Below, one piece after another: positions 28,057-37,574 of a stretch of DNA of 44,922 nt; position 1 is the stretch's first letter; the number at the start of each line of letters is the position of its first letter. The notes beneath the pieces were generated by a model, which ran no database searches, had not been told where the DNA came from, and worked only from the letters and a program-made list of their open reading frames with translations. The position numbers were made by a program, and so were the translations under genes. Location: positions 1-44,922 of the forward strand of contig JAKALO010000007.1 in NCBI GenBank assembly GCA_021824125.1. The letters run 5' to 3'. This stretch comes from Deltaproteobacteria bacterium. Its GTDB lineage: Bacteria; Desulfobacterota; Deferrimicrobia; Deferrimicrobiales; Deferrimicrobiaceae.

Positions 28057-29219
28057 ATCGAAAATGGGCGGCTGGGCTCGCGCTGGCGGCCGCGGCGGTC
28101 CTGTCGGCCGGATGCGGCGGGCAGGGGGGGGCGGTCGACGGCAAGGCGGCCCGGGAGGGCGCCGGTAAGCCGCCCGTGGCCGTGGAGGCCGCCCGCGCGG
28201 AAACAAACGAAATCACCGAGGGGATCGACGTCGTGGGGACGCTCTCGGCCCGGTTCCAGACGGAGGCGAAGTCCGAGGTCGGCGGGACCGTCGTCGAGGT
28301 CTACGTCACCGAGTGGGTCCGCGTGAAGAAGGGCGATCCGCTGGCCAAGGTCGACACCCGGGAGGCGGAGGCGATGCGGAAAAGGGCGGAGGCATCCGTG
28401 GAGATGGCGAAGGCGGGCCTCCTGGAGGCCAGGGCCGCGGCGAACAGGGCCGACCGGGAGGAGGAACGCGCGCGGAATCTCAAGGAGGCGGGGCTTGTGA
28501 CCCGGCAGAACCTGGACGACGCCCTCACGCAGAAGGAGGCCGCGGCGGCGCGGGTCGCCGCCGCGAAGGCCCAGGTTGCCGTCGCCGACGAGGACGTCCT
28601 GCAGGCGAAGACGCGGATTTCCAAGGCCGTCATCCGCGCCCCCTTCGACGGGGTCGTGGCGGAGCGCAGCGTGAGCCCCGGCGACGTCGTCGGCGAGATG
28701 CAGAAGGTCGTTTTCCGGATCGTCGACAACCGCCTCCTCGACCTGACCGTCAGCGTTCCGTCCGGCGAGTCGGGGGCGGTGCGCGTTGGGCAGGCGCTGT
28801 CCTTTACCACGGATGCGCTCCCGGGGAAGGTGTTCGCGGGGAAGGTCAAGTACATCAACCCCGTGGTCAACGAGGCGGACCGGTCGGCCCGTGTGGTCGC
28901 CGAGGTCCGGAACGTCCCGGAGGCCCTTCGGAGCGGGATGTTCGTCAAGGGCAGGATCGTCACGGGGAAACGGCACGATGTCCTCCAGGTGCCGCGGGGA
29001 ACCCTGCTTTCCTGGGACGTAACCGCGCGGAAGGGCGAACTGTTCGCGCTGGACAACGACGTCGCCCGCCGGCGAACCGTGCGGACCGGGGCCGTATCGG
29101 GGGACCTGGTGGAGATCCACTCGGGACTGGCGAAGGGGGAAACGGTGGTCACGCGCGGCGCCTTCAACGTCAAGGACGGCGACCGTGTGAACGTCACGCG
29201 TGTCAACGGGGACAAATAG
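28053..29219 (+). CDS. RND efflux periplasmic adaptor subunit (HlyD/AcrA family)
   Basis: Lipobox LSAGC; VGTLSARFQTEAKSEVGGTVVEVYV; IRAPFDGVVAERSVSPGDVV; ATGA overlap with tetR. Confidence 0.95.
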   Translation: MNRKWAAGLALAAAAVLSAGCGGQGGAVDGKAAREGAGKPPVAVEAARAETNEITEGIDVVGTLSARFQTEAKSEVGGTVVEVYVTEWVRVKKGDPLAKVDTREAEAMRKRAEASVEMAKAGLLEARAAANRADREEERARNLKEAGLVTRQNLDDALTQKEAAAARVAAAKAQVAVADEDVLQAKTRISKAVIRAPFDGVVAERSVSPGDVVGEMQKVVFRIVDNRLLDLTVSVPSGESGAVRVGQALSFTTDALPGKVFAGKVKYINPVVNEADRSARVVAEVRNVPEALRSGMFVKGRIVTGKRHDVLQVPRGTLLSWDVTARKGELFALDNDVARRRTVRTGAVSGDLVEIHSGLAKGETVVTRGAFNVKDGDRVNVTRVNGDK

Positions 29220-32200
29220 ATGTTCCTTTCCGACCTTTCCATAAAGCGGCCGATATTCGCGTCGGTGATGATGCTGGCGCTTGTCACGCTGGGCGCGTTT
29301 TCTTACAGGCGCCTGGCGATAGACATGTTCCCGGACGTGGAGATCCCTGTGATCACGGTCGTGACGAAATTTCCCGGCGCCTCGCCCGAGAGCGTGGAGA
29401 GGGAGGTGTCGAAGCGGATCGAGGAGGCCGTGAACCCGATCGCGGGGGTAAAGCGAGTATTTTCGACTTCACGCGAGAGCGTATCCACGGTCATCGTGGA
29501 GTTTCAGCTCGAGGTGCGGATAAACGAGGCGTCCCAGGAAGCGCGGGCCAAGATCGCGGCAGTGCGCGGGGACCTCCCGCAGGGGATCGAAGAGCCCATC
29601 ATCCAGAAGCTGGACTTCTCGGCGATGCCGGTCGTCTCGCTGGCGGTCCGGTCGGACAAGCTCTCACGGAGGGACCTGACGACGCTCGTGGAGAAGAGGA
29701 TCCGCCGCAGGTTCGAAAACCTGTCGGGCGTAGGCAAGGTCGACATGGTCGGAGCATCGAGGCGCGAGGTGGGCGTGGACATCGACCCGGCCAGGCTGGA
29801 ATCGATGGGCATGGGCGTCGACGAGGTGATAGCGGGGATCCGGTCGGAAAACGTCAACACGCCGCTCGGGCGCCTGAACCGCAACGGCTCCGAATTCCCG
29901 CTGCGCGTGTCCGGGAAGCCGGACGCCGTCGAGGGGTTCAAGGCGATGGTCGTCGCAAACAGGGGAGGCAGGGCCATAGCGCTTTCCGAAGTTGCGGAAG
30001 TCCGGAACGGCACGGAGGAGCAGCGCTCGCTGGCTCTTGTCAACGGAGTGCCGGCGGTGGCGCTCGACATCCAGAAGCAGTCCGGGGCGAACACGGTGGC
30101 CGTGGTGGATTCCGTGAAGAAGGAGATCGCGAGGCTCAAGGCGGAACTGCCCGCCGGCACGACCATCGAGATGGTGCGCGACGCCTCCATCATGATCCGG
30201 GATTCCGTGAGGGACGTCCAGGAGACGATGATCCTGGGCGGGATCCTGACCATCTTCATCGTCTTCTGTTTCCTGAACTCCTGGCGCTCCACGGTCATAA
30301 CCGGCCTGACCCTTCCCATATCGGTCATATCATCCTTCATAGCGATGAACTTCATGGGGATGACGCTGAACGTCATGACCCTGATGGCTCTCTCCCTCGC
30401 CATCGGCCTTCTCATAGACGACGCGATCGTGGTGCGGGAGAACATCGTGCGGCACCTGGAGCAAGGGCAGGACCATTTCCAGGCGGCGCGGGAAGGGACG
30501 AACGAGATCGGGCTCGCAGTCCTGGCGACGACTTTATCCATAGTCGCGGTCTTCGTTCCAGTCGCGTTCATGAAGGGGATAGTCGGCCGCTTCTTCTTCC
30601 AGTTCGGGATCACGGTCGCCTTCGCGGTCCTTGTGTCCCTCTTCGTGTCCTTCACGCTCGACCCGATGCTCTCCTCACGCTGGCACGACCCGGACATCGA
30701 CCGGTCAGGGAAAAGGCACCTCGTGGCGCGCGTTCTGGACCGCTTCAACATCTGGTTCGACCGGACCGCCGACCGTTACCGGGAGGTTATCGCGTGGGCG
30801 CTCGGTCACAGGAAAACCGTCCTCCTCCTGGCGACGGTGGCCTTCGCGGGAGGGTTCGTCGTCTTCCTGTTCCTGAAAAGCGAGTTCTTCAGCGGGTACG
30901 ACAGGGCCGAGTTCCAGGTGAACTTTCAGACTGCCCCCGACGCGTCCATCGACGAGACTCGCGGCCGCCTGGACGCCGTGCTGGCCCAGCTCCGCAAACT
31001 GCCCGAGGTCGGGCAAACCTACTCGACGATCGGTGCGGGCGATTCGGGCACCGTCAGGGACGGCATGGTGTACGTCAAGCTGCTGGAGAAGAAGGAGCGC
31101 AAGCGTACACAGGACGAGATACAGCGGGAGGTTAGGGCGGGCCTTCAGGATATCCCGGGCATAGTCCCGTCCATCGTCGAGGTGGGAAGGATGCACGGAG
31201 AAAAGCCGTTTTTGGTCAACATCAGGGGGGATGACATCTCCCTGCTGAAGCGTTACGCGGCGGAGCTCAAGAAAGAGATGTACGGCATCCCCGGCATCGT
31301 CGACCTGGAGGCGACGCTCGAGCAGGACATACCGGAGTTCCGCCTTCGCGTGGACGGGAAGCGGGCGGCGGACCTGGGAGTGACGACGAACGACGTTGTC
31401 CGCTCCGTGGGGGCGCTGGTAGGCGGGCAGGCGGTATCGACCTACGAGGACGAGGACGGCGACGCGGTGGACGTCCGGGTTCGCCTCCCGGTCGCGCTAA
31501 GGAAGGACCCGTCGCAGGTAGAGCAATTGCGGCTGGCGGTCAACAGGGAAGGGGGAGGCGCAAGCCTGGCCCCGGTCGGGGAGTTCATGAGCTACGGAAT
31601 GAGCAACACCCCCTCCGAGATCAACCGGCAGAACCTGACCAGGCAGGTGGTGATCTCCGCCAACCTCGACGGCCTTCCGCTGGGCGAGGCCATGAAGAGA
31701 GTCCAGGAGGTCGTTCCCCGGATGAAGTTGGCTCCCGGGTACCGGGTCGTCTTCTCCGGCGAAAGCGAAGACATGGTGGAGTCGTTCGGGTACATGGGAG
31801 AGGCGTTGCTGCTGGCGGTCATCTTCGTATATCTCATCCTGGCCGCGCAGTTCGAGTCGTTCATCGACCCGCTTGCCATCATGCTGTCGCTGCCGCTTTC
31901 CATCGTGGGGATGGCGGGGATGCTGTTCCTGACGGGCGATACGATCAACATAATGTCCCTTATCGGGCTCATCATGCTCATGGGTCTGGTAACCAAGAAC
32001 GCGATACTGCTGGTGGACTACACGAAGGTGCTGCGGTCGCGGGGGATGGCCCGCGCCGAGGCGGTGATTACGGCGGGGCGCACGCGGCTGCGGCCCATCA
32101 TGATGACGACGCTGGCGATGATCTTCGGCATGCTGCCGCTGGCGCTGGCGCTCGGGGCGGGGGCGGAGATGCGGGCCCCGATGGCCCGCGCCGTAATAGG

Positions 32201-32342
32201 GGGATTGATCACTTCAACGGTGCTTACGCTTCTGGTCGTGCCGGTCGTGTACACGATCATGGACGATTTCGGGGAATGGATCCGCCTCCGGTGGGAAGGA
32301 AAGAAGGAAGGCACGCCGGTCGCCGGGGAGGTGCGCACATGA
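29220..32342 (+). CDS. RND family efflux permease (AcrB/HAE1-like)
   Basis: MFLSDLSIKRPIFASVMMLALVTLGAFSYRRLAIDMFPDVEIPVI; about 1040 aa; AcrB family motifs. Confidence 0.97.
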   Translation: MFLSDLSIKRPIFASVMMLALVTLGAFSYRRLAIDMFPDVEIPVITVVTKFPGASPESVEREVSKRIEEAVNPIAGVKRVFSTSRESVSTVIVEFQLEVRINEASQEARAKIAAVRGDLPQGIEEPIIQKLDFSAMPVVSLAVRSDKLSRRDLTTLVEKRIRRRFENLSGVGKVDMVGASRREVGVDIDPARLESMGMGVDEVIAGIRSENVNTPLGRLNRNGSEFPLRVSGKPDAVEGFKAMVVANRGGRAIALSEVAEVRNGTEEQRSLALVNGVPAVALDIQKQSGANTVAVVDSVKKEIARLKAELPAGTTIEMVRDASIMIRDSVRDVQETMILGGILTIFIVFCFLNSWRSTVITGLTLPISVISSFIAMNFMGMTLNVMTLMALSLAIGLLIDDAIVVRENIVRHLEQGQDHFQAAREGTNEIGLAVLATTLSIVAVFVPVAFMKGIVGRFFFQFGITVAFAVLVSLFVSFTLDPMLSSRWHDPDIDRSGKRHLVARVLDRFNIWFDRTADRYREVIAWALGHRKTVLLLATVAFAGGFVVFLFLKSEFFSGYDRAEFQVNFQTAPDASIDETRGRLDAVLAQLRKLPEVGQTYSTIGAGDSGTVRDGMVYVKLLEKKERKRTQDEIQREVRAGLQDIPGIVPSIVEVGRMHGEKPFLVNIRGDDISLLKRYAAELKKEMYGIPGIVDLEATLEQDIPEFRLRVDGKRAADLGVTTNDVVRSVGALVGGQAVSTYEDEDGDAVDVRVRLPVALRKDPSQVEQLRLAVNREGGGASLAPVGEFMSYGMSNTPSEINRQNLTRQVVISANLDGLPLGEAMKRVQEVVPRMKLAPGYRVVFSGESEDMVESFGYMGEALLLAVIFVYLILAAQFESFIDPLAIMLSLPLSIVGMAGMLFLTGDTINIMSLIGLIMLMGLVTKNAILLVDYTKVLRSRGMARAEAVITAGRTRLRPIMMTTLAMIFGMLPLALALGAGAEMRAPMARAVIGGLITSTVLTLLVVPVVYTIMDDFGEWIRLRWEGKKEGTPVAGEVRT

Positions 32343-33706
32343 AGGGCAGGGCCGTCGCGTCGGCGGGGCGGGGCGCTTTCGTCCTGTTCGCCGCGATCTT
32401 CATCGCAGCGGTATCCTTCTTCCCGCGGGTGTCCCTTGCGGGAGACGACAACGTGAGGGTCCTGACCCTCGACGACGCGCTGCGGATCGCCGGCGAGAGG
32501 AACCGGGACATCCTGAAAGCGATCGAGTTCCGCAGGCAGGTCGAAGGGCGCTACGTGGAGGAGCGCGCGGCTGCCCTCCCCCGGGTCACGATCACCTCCG
32601 GCATCTCCCGCAGCCGGGACGAGAGCCAGGAGGCGTTCGGCGGCGGGTTCATCCCTCTGCAGCAGGAGGTCCGCTCGGCCGAGGCCGGGCTCTCCCAGGC
32701 GCTTTACACCTGGGGGCAGGTCGGGGCGGCGATCCGGGCGGCGAAGATCGGGTTCGGGACGGCCGACGACCGGCTGCGGTTCTTCCGGCAGGCGGCGGCG
32801 AGGGACGTCTCGGCCTCTTTTTACGATGTCCTGCTCGCCCGGGAGCTCGGCGCCATTGCCGCGCAGACCCTGGAGCAGAAAACCCGTCACCTCGAAGAAG
32901 CGAGGAAGAAGCTCGCCGCCGGGACCGCCACGGACTACGACGTCCTGGCGGCCGGGGTGGCCGTGGAGAACGCGCGCCCCGAGGTGATACGGGCGGAAAA
33001 CCTCACGCGGGTGTCGCGGGACCGGCTTCGTTTCCTGCTCGCCGTCGAGGGGCGGGAGGTCGACGTGGACGGGACCCTGGTCTCCACGGTGGATTCCTCC
33101 CCCGGGTACGGGGAGGCGCTGCAGGCCGCCCGGGAGAACCGGCCGGAGCTCGCCGAGCTGCGGCACCGGCTCGGGATCGCGAAGGAGCTGGTGACCATAG
33201 CCGATGCGGGCGACAAGCCTCGCCTGGATCTGAAGGCGGGATACGGCTGGCGGGAGCTCGATACGGGCGCAAGCGATGCGGACGGGAAGGTGTGGTCCGC
33301 CGGTCTGTTCCTCTCTTACCCGCTCTTCGACGGGTTCCGTACCCGGGGGAGGGTCGCCCAGGCCAGGAGCGAGGCCGCCTCCCTGCGGATCGACGAGGCG
33401 AAGCTCCTCGACTCCATTTCTCTGGAGACGCGCGACGCGGTCAACTCCGTGAGGGAATCCGGCGAGATCGTCAAGGCCCTCTCGGGCACGGTCTCCCAGG
33501 CGGAGCGCCTTCTCGTCATGGCCGAGAAGGGGTTCGAATACGGCGTCAAGACCCGGCTCGAGGTGGAGGACGCGGAGCTCTCCGTCCGGCAGGCGAAAGG
33601 AAACCTGGCCCGGGCCCGCCGCGACTACCTCGTCGCACGCGTGAACCTGGAATACGTGAAGGGTACGCTTGGGGAGGAGGTGAGGAAGGGCGATGCGCCT
33701 CGCTGA
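32339..33706 (+). CDS. TolC family outer membrane efflux protein
   Basis: LDDALRIAGERNRDILKA...; TolC-like two-repeat architecture; ATGA overlap with RND gene. Confidence 0.93.
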   Translation: MKGRAVASAGRGAFVLFAAIFIAAVSFFPRVSLAGDDNVRVLTLDDALRIAGERNRDILKAIEFRRQVEGRYVEERAAALPRVTITSGISRSRDESQEAFGGGFIPLQQEVRSAEAGLSQALYTWGQVGAAIRAAKIGFGTADDRLRFFRQAAARDVSASFYDVLLARELGAIAAQTLEQKTRHLEEARKKLAAGTATDYDVLAAGVAVENARPEVIRAENLTRVSRDRLRFLLAVEGREVDVDGTLVSTVDSSPGYGEALQAARENRPELAELRHRLGIAKELVTIADAGDKPRLDLKAGYGWRELDTGASDADGKVWSAGLFLSYPLFDGFRTRGRVAQARSEAASLRIDEAKLLDSISLETRDAVNSVRESGEIVKALSGTVSQAERLLVMAEKGFEYGVKTRLEVEDAELSVRQAKGNLARARRDYLVARVNLEYVKGTLGEEVRKGDAPR

Positions 33707-33738
33707 CGGATCGATTTTCTTGGTATAGTGATCCCATC

Positions 33739-34836
33739 ATGGAATTCCTTCCCGTCCTGACGCTGGTCGTCGTCGCGGCCACCCTCGTCGTTCTCCTCGT
33801 ACGCCGCCCGCCGCCGATCGAAAACCGGATCGACTTGCTGGAAAAGGGTTTCGCCGACGCGCTCCGCGCGAGCTCCGCGGACCTGGCCCGGGCCCAGGCC
33901 GACGCCGCGGGTAGGATCCGGCAGGAGGTGTCGGAGAACATCCTCAAGGGAATGGCCGATGTCTCGCGCCGGATAGAGGAGAGGCTCTCGGAAATCCGCC
34001 AGGAGGTCGCGCGCGAGCTCTCCGAGACGGCCGACCGCAACATCAAGGGGTTCGACCAGGTGGCGGGGCACCTCAAGGATCTATCCGCCGCGACGGGGCA
34101 GATGGTTCTCCTATCCCGGGACATCAACCAGCTTAACGTCCTGCTGACCCAGCCCAAGTCGCGCGGGGTGTTCGGAGAGCTGACCCTCTCCCAGATGCTC
34201 TCCGACGTTTTCGGGGACCACGCCGGGATGTTCGAGCTCCAGTACCAAATGGAGTGGGGGGAGAGAGCCGACGCGGCGATCTTCGTCCGGCCGGACAGGA
34301 GCCAGTTCGTCTGCGTGGACGCGAAGTTCCCGATGTCCAACGCGCAGCCGCTGCTATCGGGGGAGATCGACGAGGCCGCACGGAAGGAGTTCGAAAAGGC
34401 CTTCGCGAGGGATGTCCTGGTGCAGGCGGAATCGATCCGCTCGAAATACATCCGCCCGCCGAAGACGCTGGATTTCGCGTTTCTCTTCGTGCCCGCGGAG
34501 TCGGTCAGCTACCTGGTCCTCCGCGACCGGGCCCTGCACGAGCAGCTTCTCCGGATGCAGGTGATCCCGACGTCCCCGAACAGTTTTTACGCCTACCTGC
34601 AGGCGCTCGCGTTCGCCTTCCGGGGATTCCGGATCGAGCAGAAGACCCGCGAGATCCAGGTGCTCCTCGAGCGCGTGGGAAAGGATTTCGAGCGGTTCGC
34701 GGACAACTACCGGATCTTCGGCAGGCACCTGGACAACGCCCAGGCGAAGTACATGGATTCGTTGAGGGACGTCGAGCGGTTCAGGACGCGGATCGGATCC
34801 CTGCGGAGCGGGGAGGGGGAACTGCCGGAGGAGTGA
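33739..34836 (+). CDS. rmuC: DNA recombination protein RmuC
   Basis: GVFGELTLSQMLSDV...YQMEWGERADAAIFV...VCVDAKFPMSNAQPLL; single N-terminal TM. Confidence 0.93.
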   Translation: MEFLPVLTLVVVAATLVVLLVRRPPPIENRIDLLEKGFADALRASSADLARAQADAAGRIRQEVSENILKGMADVSRRIEERLSEIRQEVARELSETADRNIKGFDQVAGHLKDLSAATGQMVLLSRDINQLNVLLTQPKSRGVFGELTLSQMLSDVFGDHAGMFELQYQMEWGERADAAIFVRPDRSQFVCVDAKFPMSNAQPLLSGEIDEAARKEFEKAFARDVLVQAESIRSKYIRPPKTLDFAFLFVPAESVSYLVLRDRALHEQLLRMQVIPTSPNSFYAYLQALAFAFRGFRIEQKTREIQVLLERVGKDFERFADNYRIFGRHLDNAQAKYMDSLRDVERFRTRIGSLRSGEGELPEE

Positions 34837-34851
34837 CTGCCGGCTCCCCTG

Positions 34852-35616
34852 CTACCGCTCCAACTGGGTGTTGATCTTGCCCCGCAGCCGAAGGACCGCC
34901 TGCGCGTGCAGCTGGCAGACCCGGGGCTCTCCCAGGTTGAATATCTCGCTGATCTCCCGCATGGTCAGGTCCTCGTAGTAGTAGAGGGCGACCAGCTGCT
35001 TCTCCCGCTCCGGAAGCGCGTCGATGGCCTTGGCGAGCACCTCCTTGAGGTCCCGCAACAGTTCCTCTTCATTCGCCTCGTCCTTTGCGGCATTCATGAG
35101 TTGGCGATGCACGGGGGAGAATTCCCCATCCTCCTCCGACTCGTTGTGCGAGAGGACGGAAAGGCTCGAAAGATTGGCCAGCCTTTTCCGAAGCTCGTCC
35201 ACGGTGATCGAAAGGTGCCTGGCGACTTCCTCCTCCTCGGGGGGGCGGCCCAGGGTTCCCTCGAGCTGCGAGTAGGCGTTCTGGAGCCGGTTGGAGGACT
35301 GCCGGATCGAGCGGGGGAACCAGTCCATCTCGCGGAGATAGTCGAGCATCGTCCCGCGAATCCGGAATTCGGCGTACGTCTTGAACTTGATCCCCCGGGA
35401 AGGGTCGAACCGGTCGACGGCGTCGAGGAGCCCGACGATCCCCGAGCTTACGAGGTCATCCATTTCGATGCTGGATGGAATGCGCATCTTGAGGCGCGCG
35501 GCATGGTACTTGATGGTGGGGATGAACTCGCCAACGATTTTCTCCCGGTCGATTCCGGGAAAGGGAGGGGCATCGCAATTCCTGCTCGAGACAGCCACGC
35601 TAACTCTCGGAGCCAT
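34852..35616 (-). CDS. fliA: FliA/WhiG-type sigma-28 RNA polymerase sigma factor
   Basis: MDDLVSSGIVGLLDAVDRFDPSRGIKFKTYAEFRIRGTMLDYLREMDWFPRSIRQ; sigma4 ALPEREKQLVALYYYEDLTMREISEIFNLGEPRVCQLHAQAVLRLR. Confidence 0.93.
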   Translation of the reverse strand: MAPRVSVAVSSRNCDAPPFPGIDREKIVGEFIPTIKYHAARLKMRIPSSIEMDDLVSSGIVGLLDAVDRFDPSRGIKFKTYAEFRIRGTMLDYLREMDWFPRSIRQSSNRLQNAYSQLEGTLGRPPEEEEVARHLSITVDELRKRLANLSSLSVLSHNESEEDGEFSPVHRQLMNAAKDEANEEELLRDLKEVLAKAIDALPEREKQLVALYYYEDLTMREISEIFNLGEPRVCQLHAQAVLRLRGKINTQLER

Positions 35617-35666
35617 ATTGCCTCCTCTCCTGTTTAGGTGTCACGGGAAAGTGCCTTTAAGACTGT

Positions 35667-35682
35667 AGCAACAGGTATGCCA
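35667..35682 (-). promoter_or_regulatory. Candidate sigma54 promoter for fliA
   Basis: Minus strand TGGCATACCTGTTGCT, i.e. TGGCAT-A-N4-TTGCT, consensus spacing; about 50 bp upstream of the fliA ATG. Confidence 0.7.
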
Positions 35683-35779
35683 ATGTTTTCATTGTTGATA
35701 ACGCGCTGAATTTAAAGGGAAATAAAAAAATCCACCACGAAGCGGAGTGACGGGAAAGCGTCAAAAAAATGACAGTTGG

Positions 35780-37171
35780 TCAGGGTTCTGACAATTCTCG
35801 GCGGTTAAGGTTTTTCCGTTTGAGCATCTCGAGGAAAGTCGTGCGTTTGAGACCCAGGAGGTTCGCTGCCTTGTTCCTGTTCCCTTTGGAGAGTTCGAGC
35901 GCGTGGGCCAGGAGGTGATCCTCGAACGCCCCCATCGTTTCCCGAAAGTCTATCCCCCCGGCGTCGAAATCGAACACGGCGTCGATCCTGGCCGCGCCGC
36001 CGCCCTGCATCGCCGGCGGAAGATCCCCCTTTTCGAACCAACCCTCGGGCTTCAGGACCACGAGGCGCTCCACCAGGTTCTCCAGCTCCCTGACGTTTCC
36101 AGGCCAGGAGTACCGCATCAAGGCGTCCATCGCCTCCGGCCGGAACCCCGGGTGGTGGCGGCCCGTCTTGTGGTACCACTTGTGGAGGAAGTGATCGAGG
36201 AGGACCGGGACATCCTCGATCCGATCGCGCAGCGGGGGGATGAGGATGGGTATGACGTTGAGCCGGAAGAAGAGGTCCTGCCGGAAGCGCCCCGCGGCGA
36301 TCTCTTTTTCGAGTTCCTTGTTCGTGGCGGCGACCACGCGGACGTCCACGTTCACGGTTTTAGTGCCGCCCACCGGGATGAAGGACTGGTCCTGGAGGAC
36401 GCGCAGGAGCTTCGCCTGCAGGGGGGGGCTCATCTCCCCGATCTCGTCGAGGAAGATCGTCCCCCGGTTGGCCATCTCGAACCGGCCGGTCCGCTCGATG
36501 TGCGCCCCCGTGTAAGCCCCCTTGACGTGGCCGAAAAGCTCGCTCTCCAGCAACTCGGCCGGGATGGCCGAACAGTTGACCGGCACCAGGATCCGGTCCG
36601 CGCGGTTGCTGTTGTAGTGGATGGCGCGGGCGATAAGCTCCTTCCCGGTCCCGCTTTCGCCCAGGACGAGGATGGTGGAATCGGTGGCCGCGACCTTCTG
36701 GACAAGATCCAGCACCTGGCGGATCGGCTCGCTCAACCCTATTATGTTTTCGAACGTGTAGTGCCGGATCGCGTGCGTTTTGAGGTGGATGTTCTCCTTC
36801 CGGATGCTCGTGAGCTCCAGCGCACGCCCCACCAGGTTTTCGACCGCCACCACCTTGAAAGGCTTCGTGATGTAGTGGAAGGCGCCGAGCTTCATCGCCT
36901 CCACCGCGCTTTCCACGGTCGCGAACGCGGTCATCAGGATCACCTCGCACTTCGGGTGCACCTTTTTCGCGTGCATCAATACGCCGAGGCCGTCCACCCC
37001 GGGCATCATGATATCGGTCAGTACGACATCGACCTCGTTCTGGTCGACGATGGATATCGCCTCGTTGCCAGAACTGGCGGTGTAAAGCCGGATGTCCGGA
37101 GAGGAAAAGACTTCCCGGAGCAGGGAAAGCGTCAACTCCTCGTCGTCGGCGATCAATAATGTTTTCGGCAT
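35780..37171 (-). CDS. NtrC-family sigma54-dependent response regulator
   Basis: REC domain, AAA+ GESGTGKELIARAIHYNS and GAYTGA loop, C-terminal Fis-type HTH NRNKAANLLGLKRTTFLEMLK. Confidence 0.96.
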   Translation of the reverse strand: MPKTLLIADDEELTLSLLREVFSSPDIRLYTASSGNEAISIVDQNEVDVVLTDIMMPGVDGLGVLMHAKKVHPKCEVILMTAFATVESAVEAMKLGAFHYITKPFKVVAVENLVGRALELTSIRKENIHLKTHAIRHYTFENIIGLSEPIRQVLDLVQKVAATDSTILVLGESGTGKELIARAIHYNSNRADRILVPVNCSAIPAELLESELFGHVKGAYTGAHIERTGRFEMANRGTIFLDEIGEMSPPLQAKLLRVLQDQSFIPVGGTKTVNVDVRVVAATNKELEKEIAAGRFRQDLFFRLNVIPILIPPLRDRIEDVPVLLDHFLHKWYHKTGRHHPGFRPEAMDALMRYSWPGNVRELENLVERLVVLKPEGWFEKGDLPPAMQGGGAARIDAVFDFDAGGIDFRETMGAFEDHLLAHALELSKGNRNKAANLLGLKRTTFLEMLKRKNLNRRELSEP

Positions 37172-37195
37172 GGGTGCATTTTACCTTTCCTGGGG

Positions 37196-37223
37196 TAAAG
37201 TTTCTCCGGGAATCGGTCGATAT
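37196..37223 (+). promoter_or_regulatory. Candidate sigma28/FliA promoter TAAAGTTT-N12-GTCGATAT
   Basis: Exact TAAAGTTT -35 box; 6/8 -10 box; upstream of FlgM-like gene. Confidence 0.6.
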
Positions 37224-37265
37224 GCATCCTGAAGGGTCAAGTTTACCTACTGGAGGTCAACCCTC

Positions 37266-37505
37266 GTGAAGAAGCCCTCGGGCCGGAACGGGAACGGAAC
37301 CGGGGACTCTCCCGGGAAGAAGCCCGATGGATCCGAAGGCGCGGATCGTACCGCTCCCGAAGACGCAGGGAAGAAGTGCGCCGCGGAAAAGGGAAAAAGC
37401 ATCCGGGCGGCCGTTGCCGGGGGGAACTACCGCGTGGAAGCGAAAAAGGTCGCCGGGAAGATCGTCGATGACGCCGTCCGGGAAATCCGTCGACGGCTCC
37501 CGTAA
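37266..37505 (+). CDS. FlgM-like anti-sigma-28 factor
   Basis: C-terminal GKSIRAAVAGGNYRVEAKKVAGKIVDDAVREIRRRLP resembles the FlgM helix region; GTG start with GGAGG; disordered polar N-terminus. Confidence 0.6.
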   Translation: MKKPSGRNGNGTGDSPGKKPDGSEGADRTAPEDAGKKCAAEKGKSIRAAVAGGNYRVEAKKVAGKIVDDAVREIRRRLP

Positions 37506-37574
37506 TCTGGTTACCCGCATCACCCGTAATTGAGATAGAATCTGCGAAAACCAAGCGGGCTAGTGGGGTGTTCG

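Noticed and set aside
28313-31135. 940-aa plus-strand ORF overlapping the RND adaptor and permease
   Set aside because: Out-of-frame shadow ORF rich in Arg/Gly/Pro; true genes are recognisable in the other frame.
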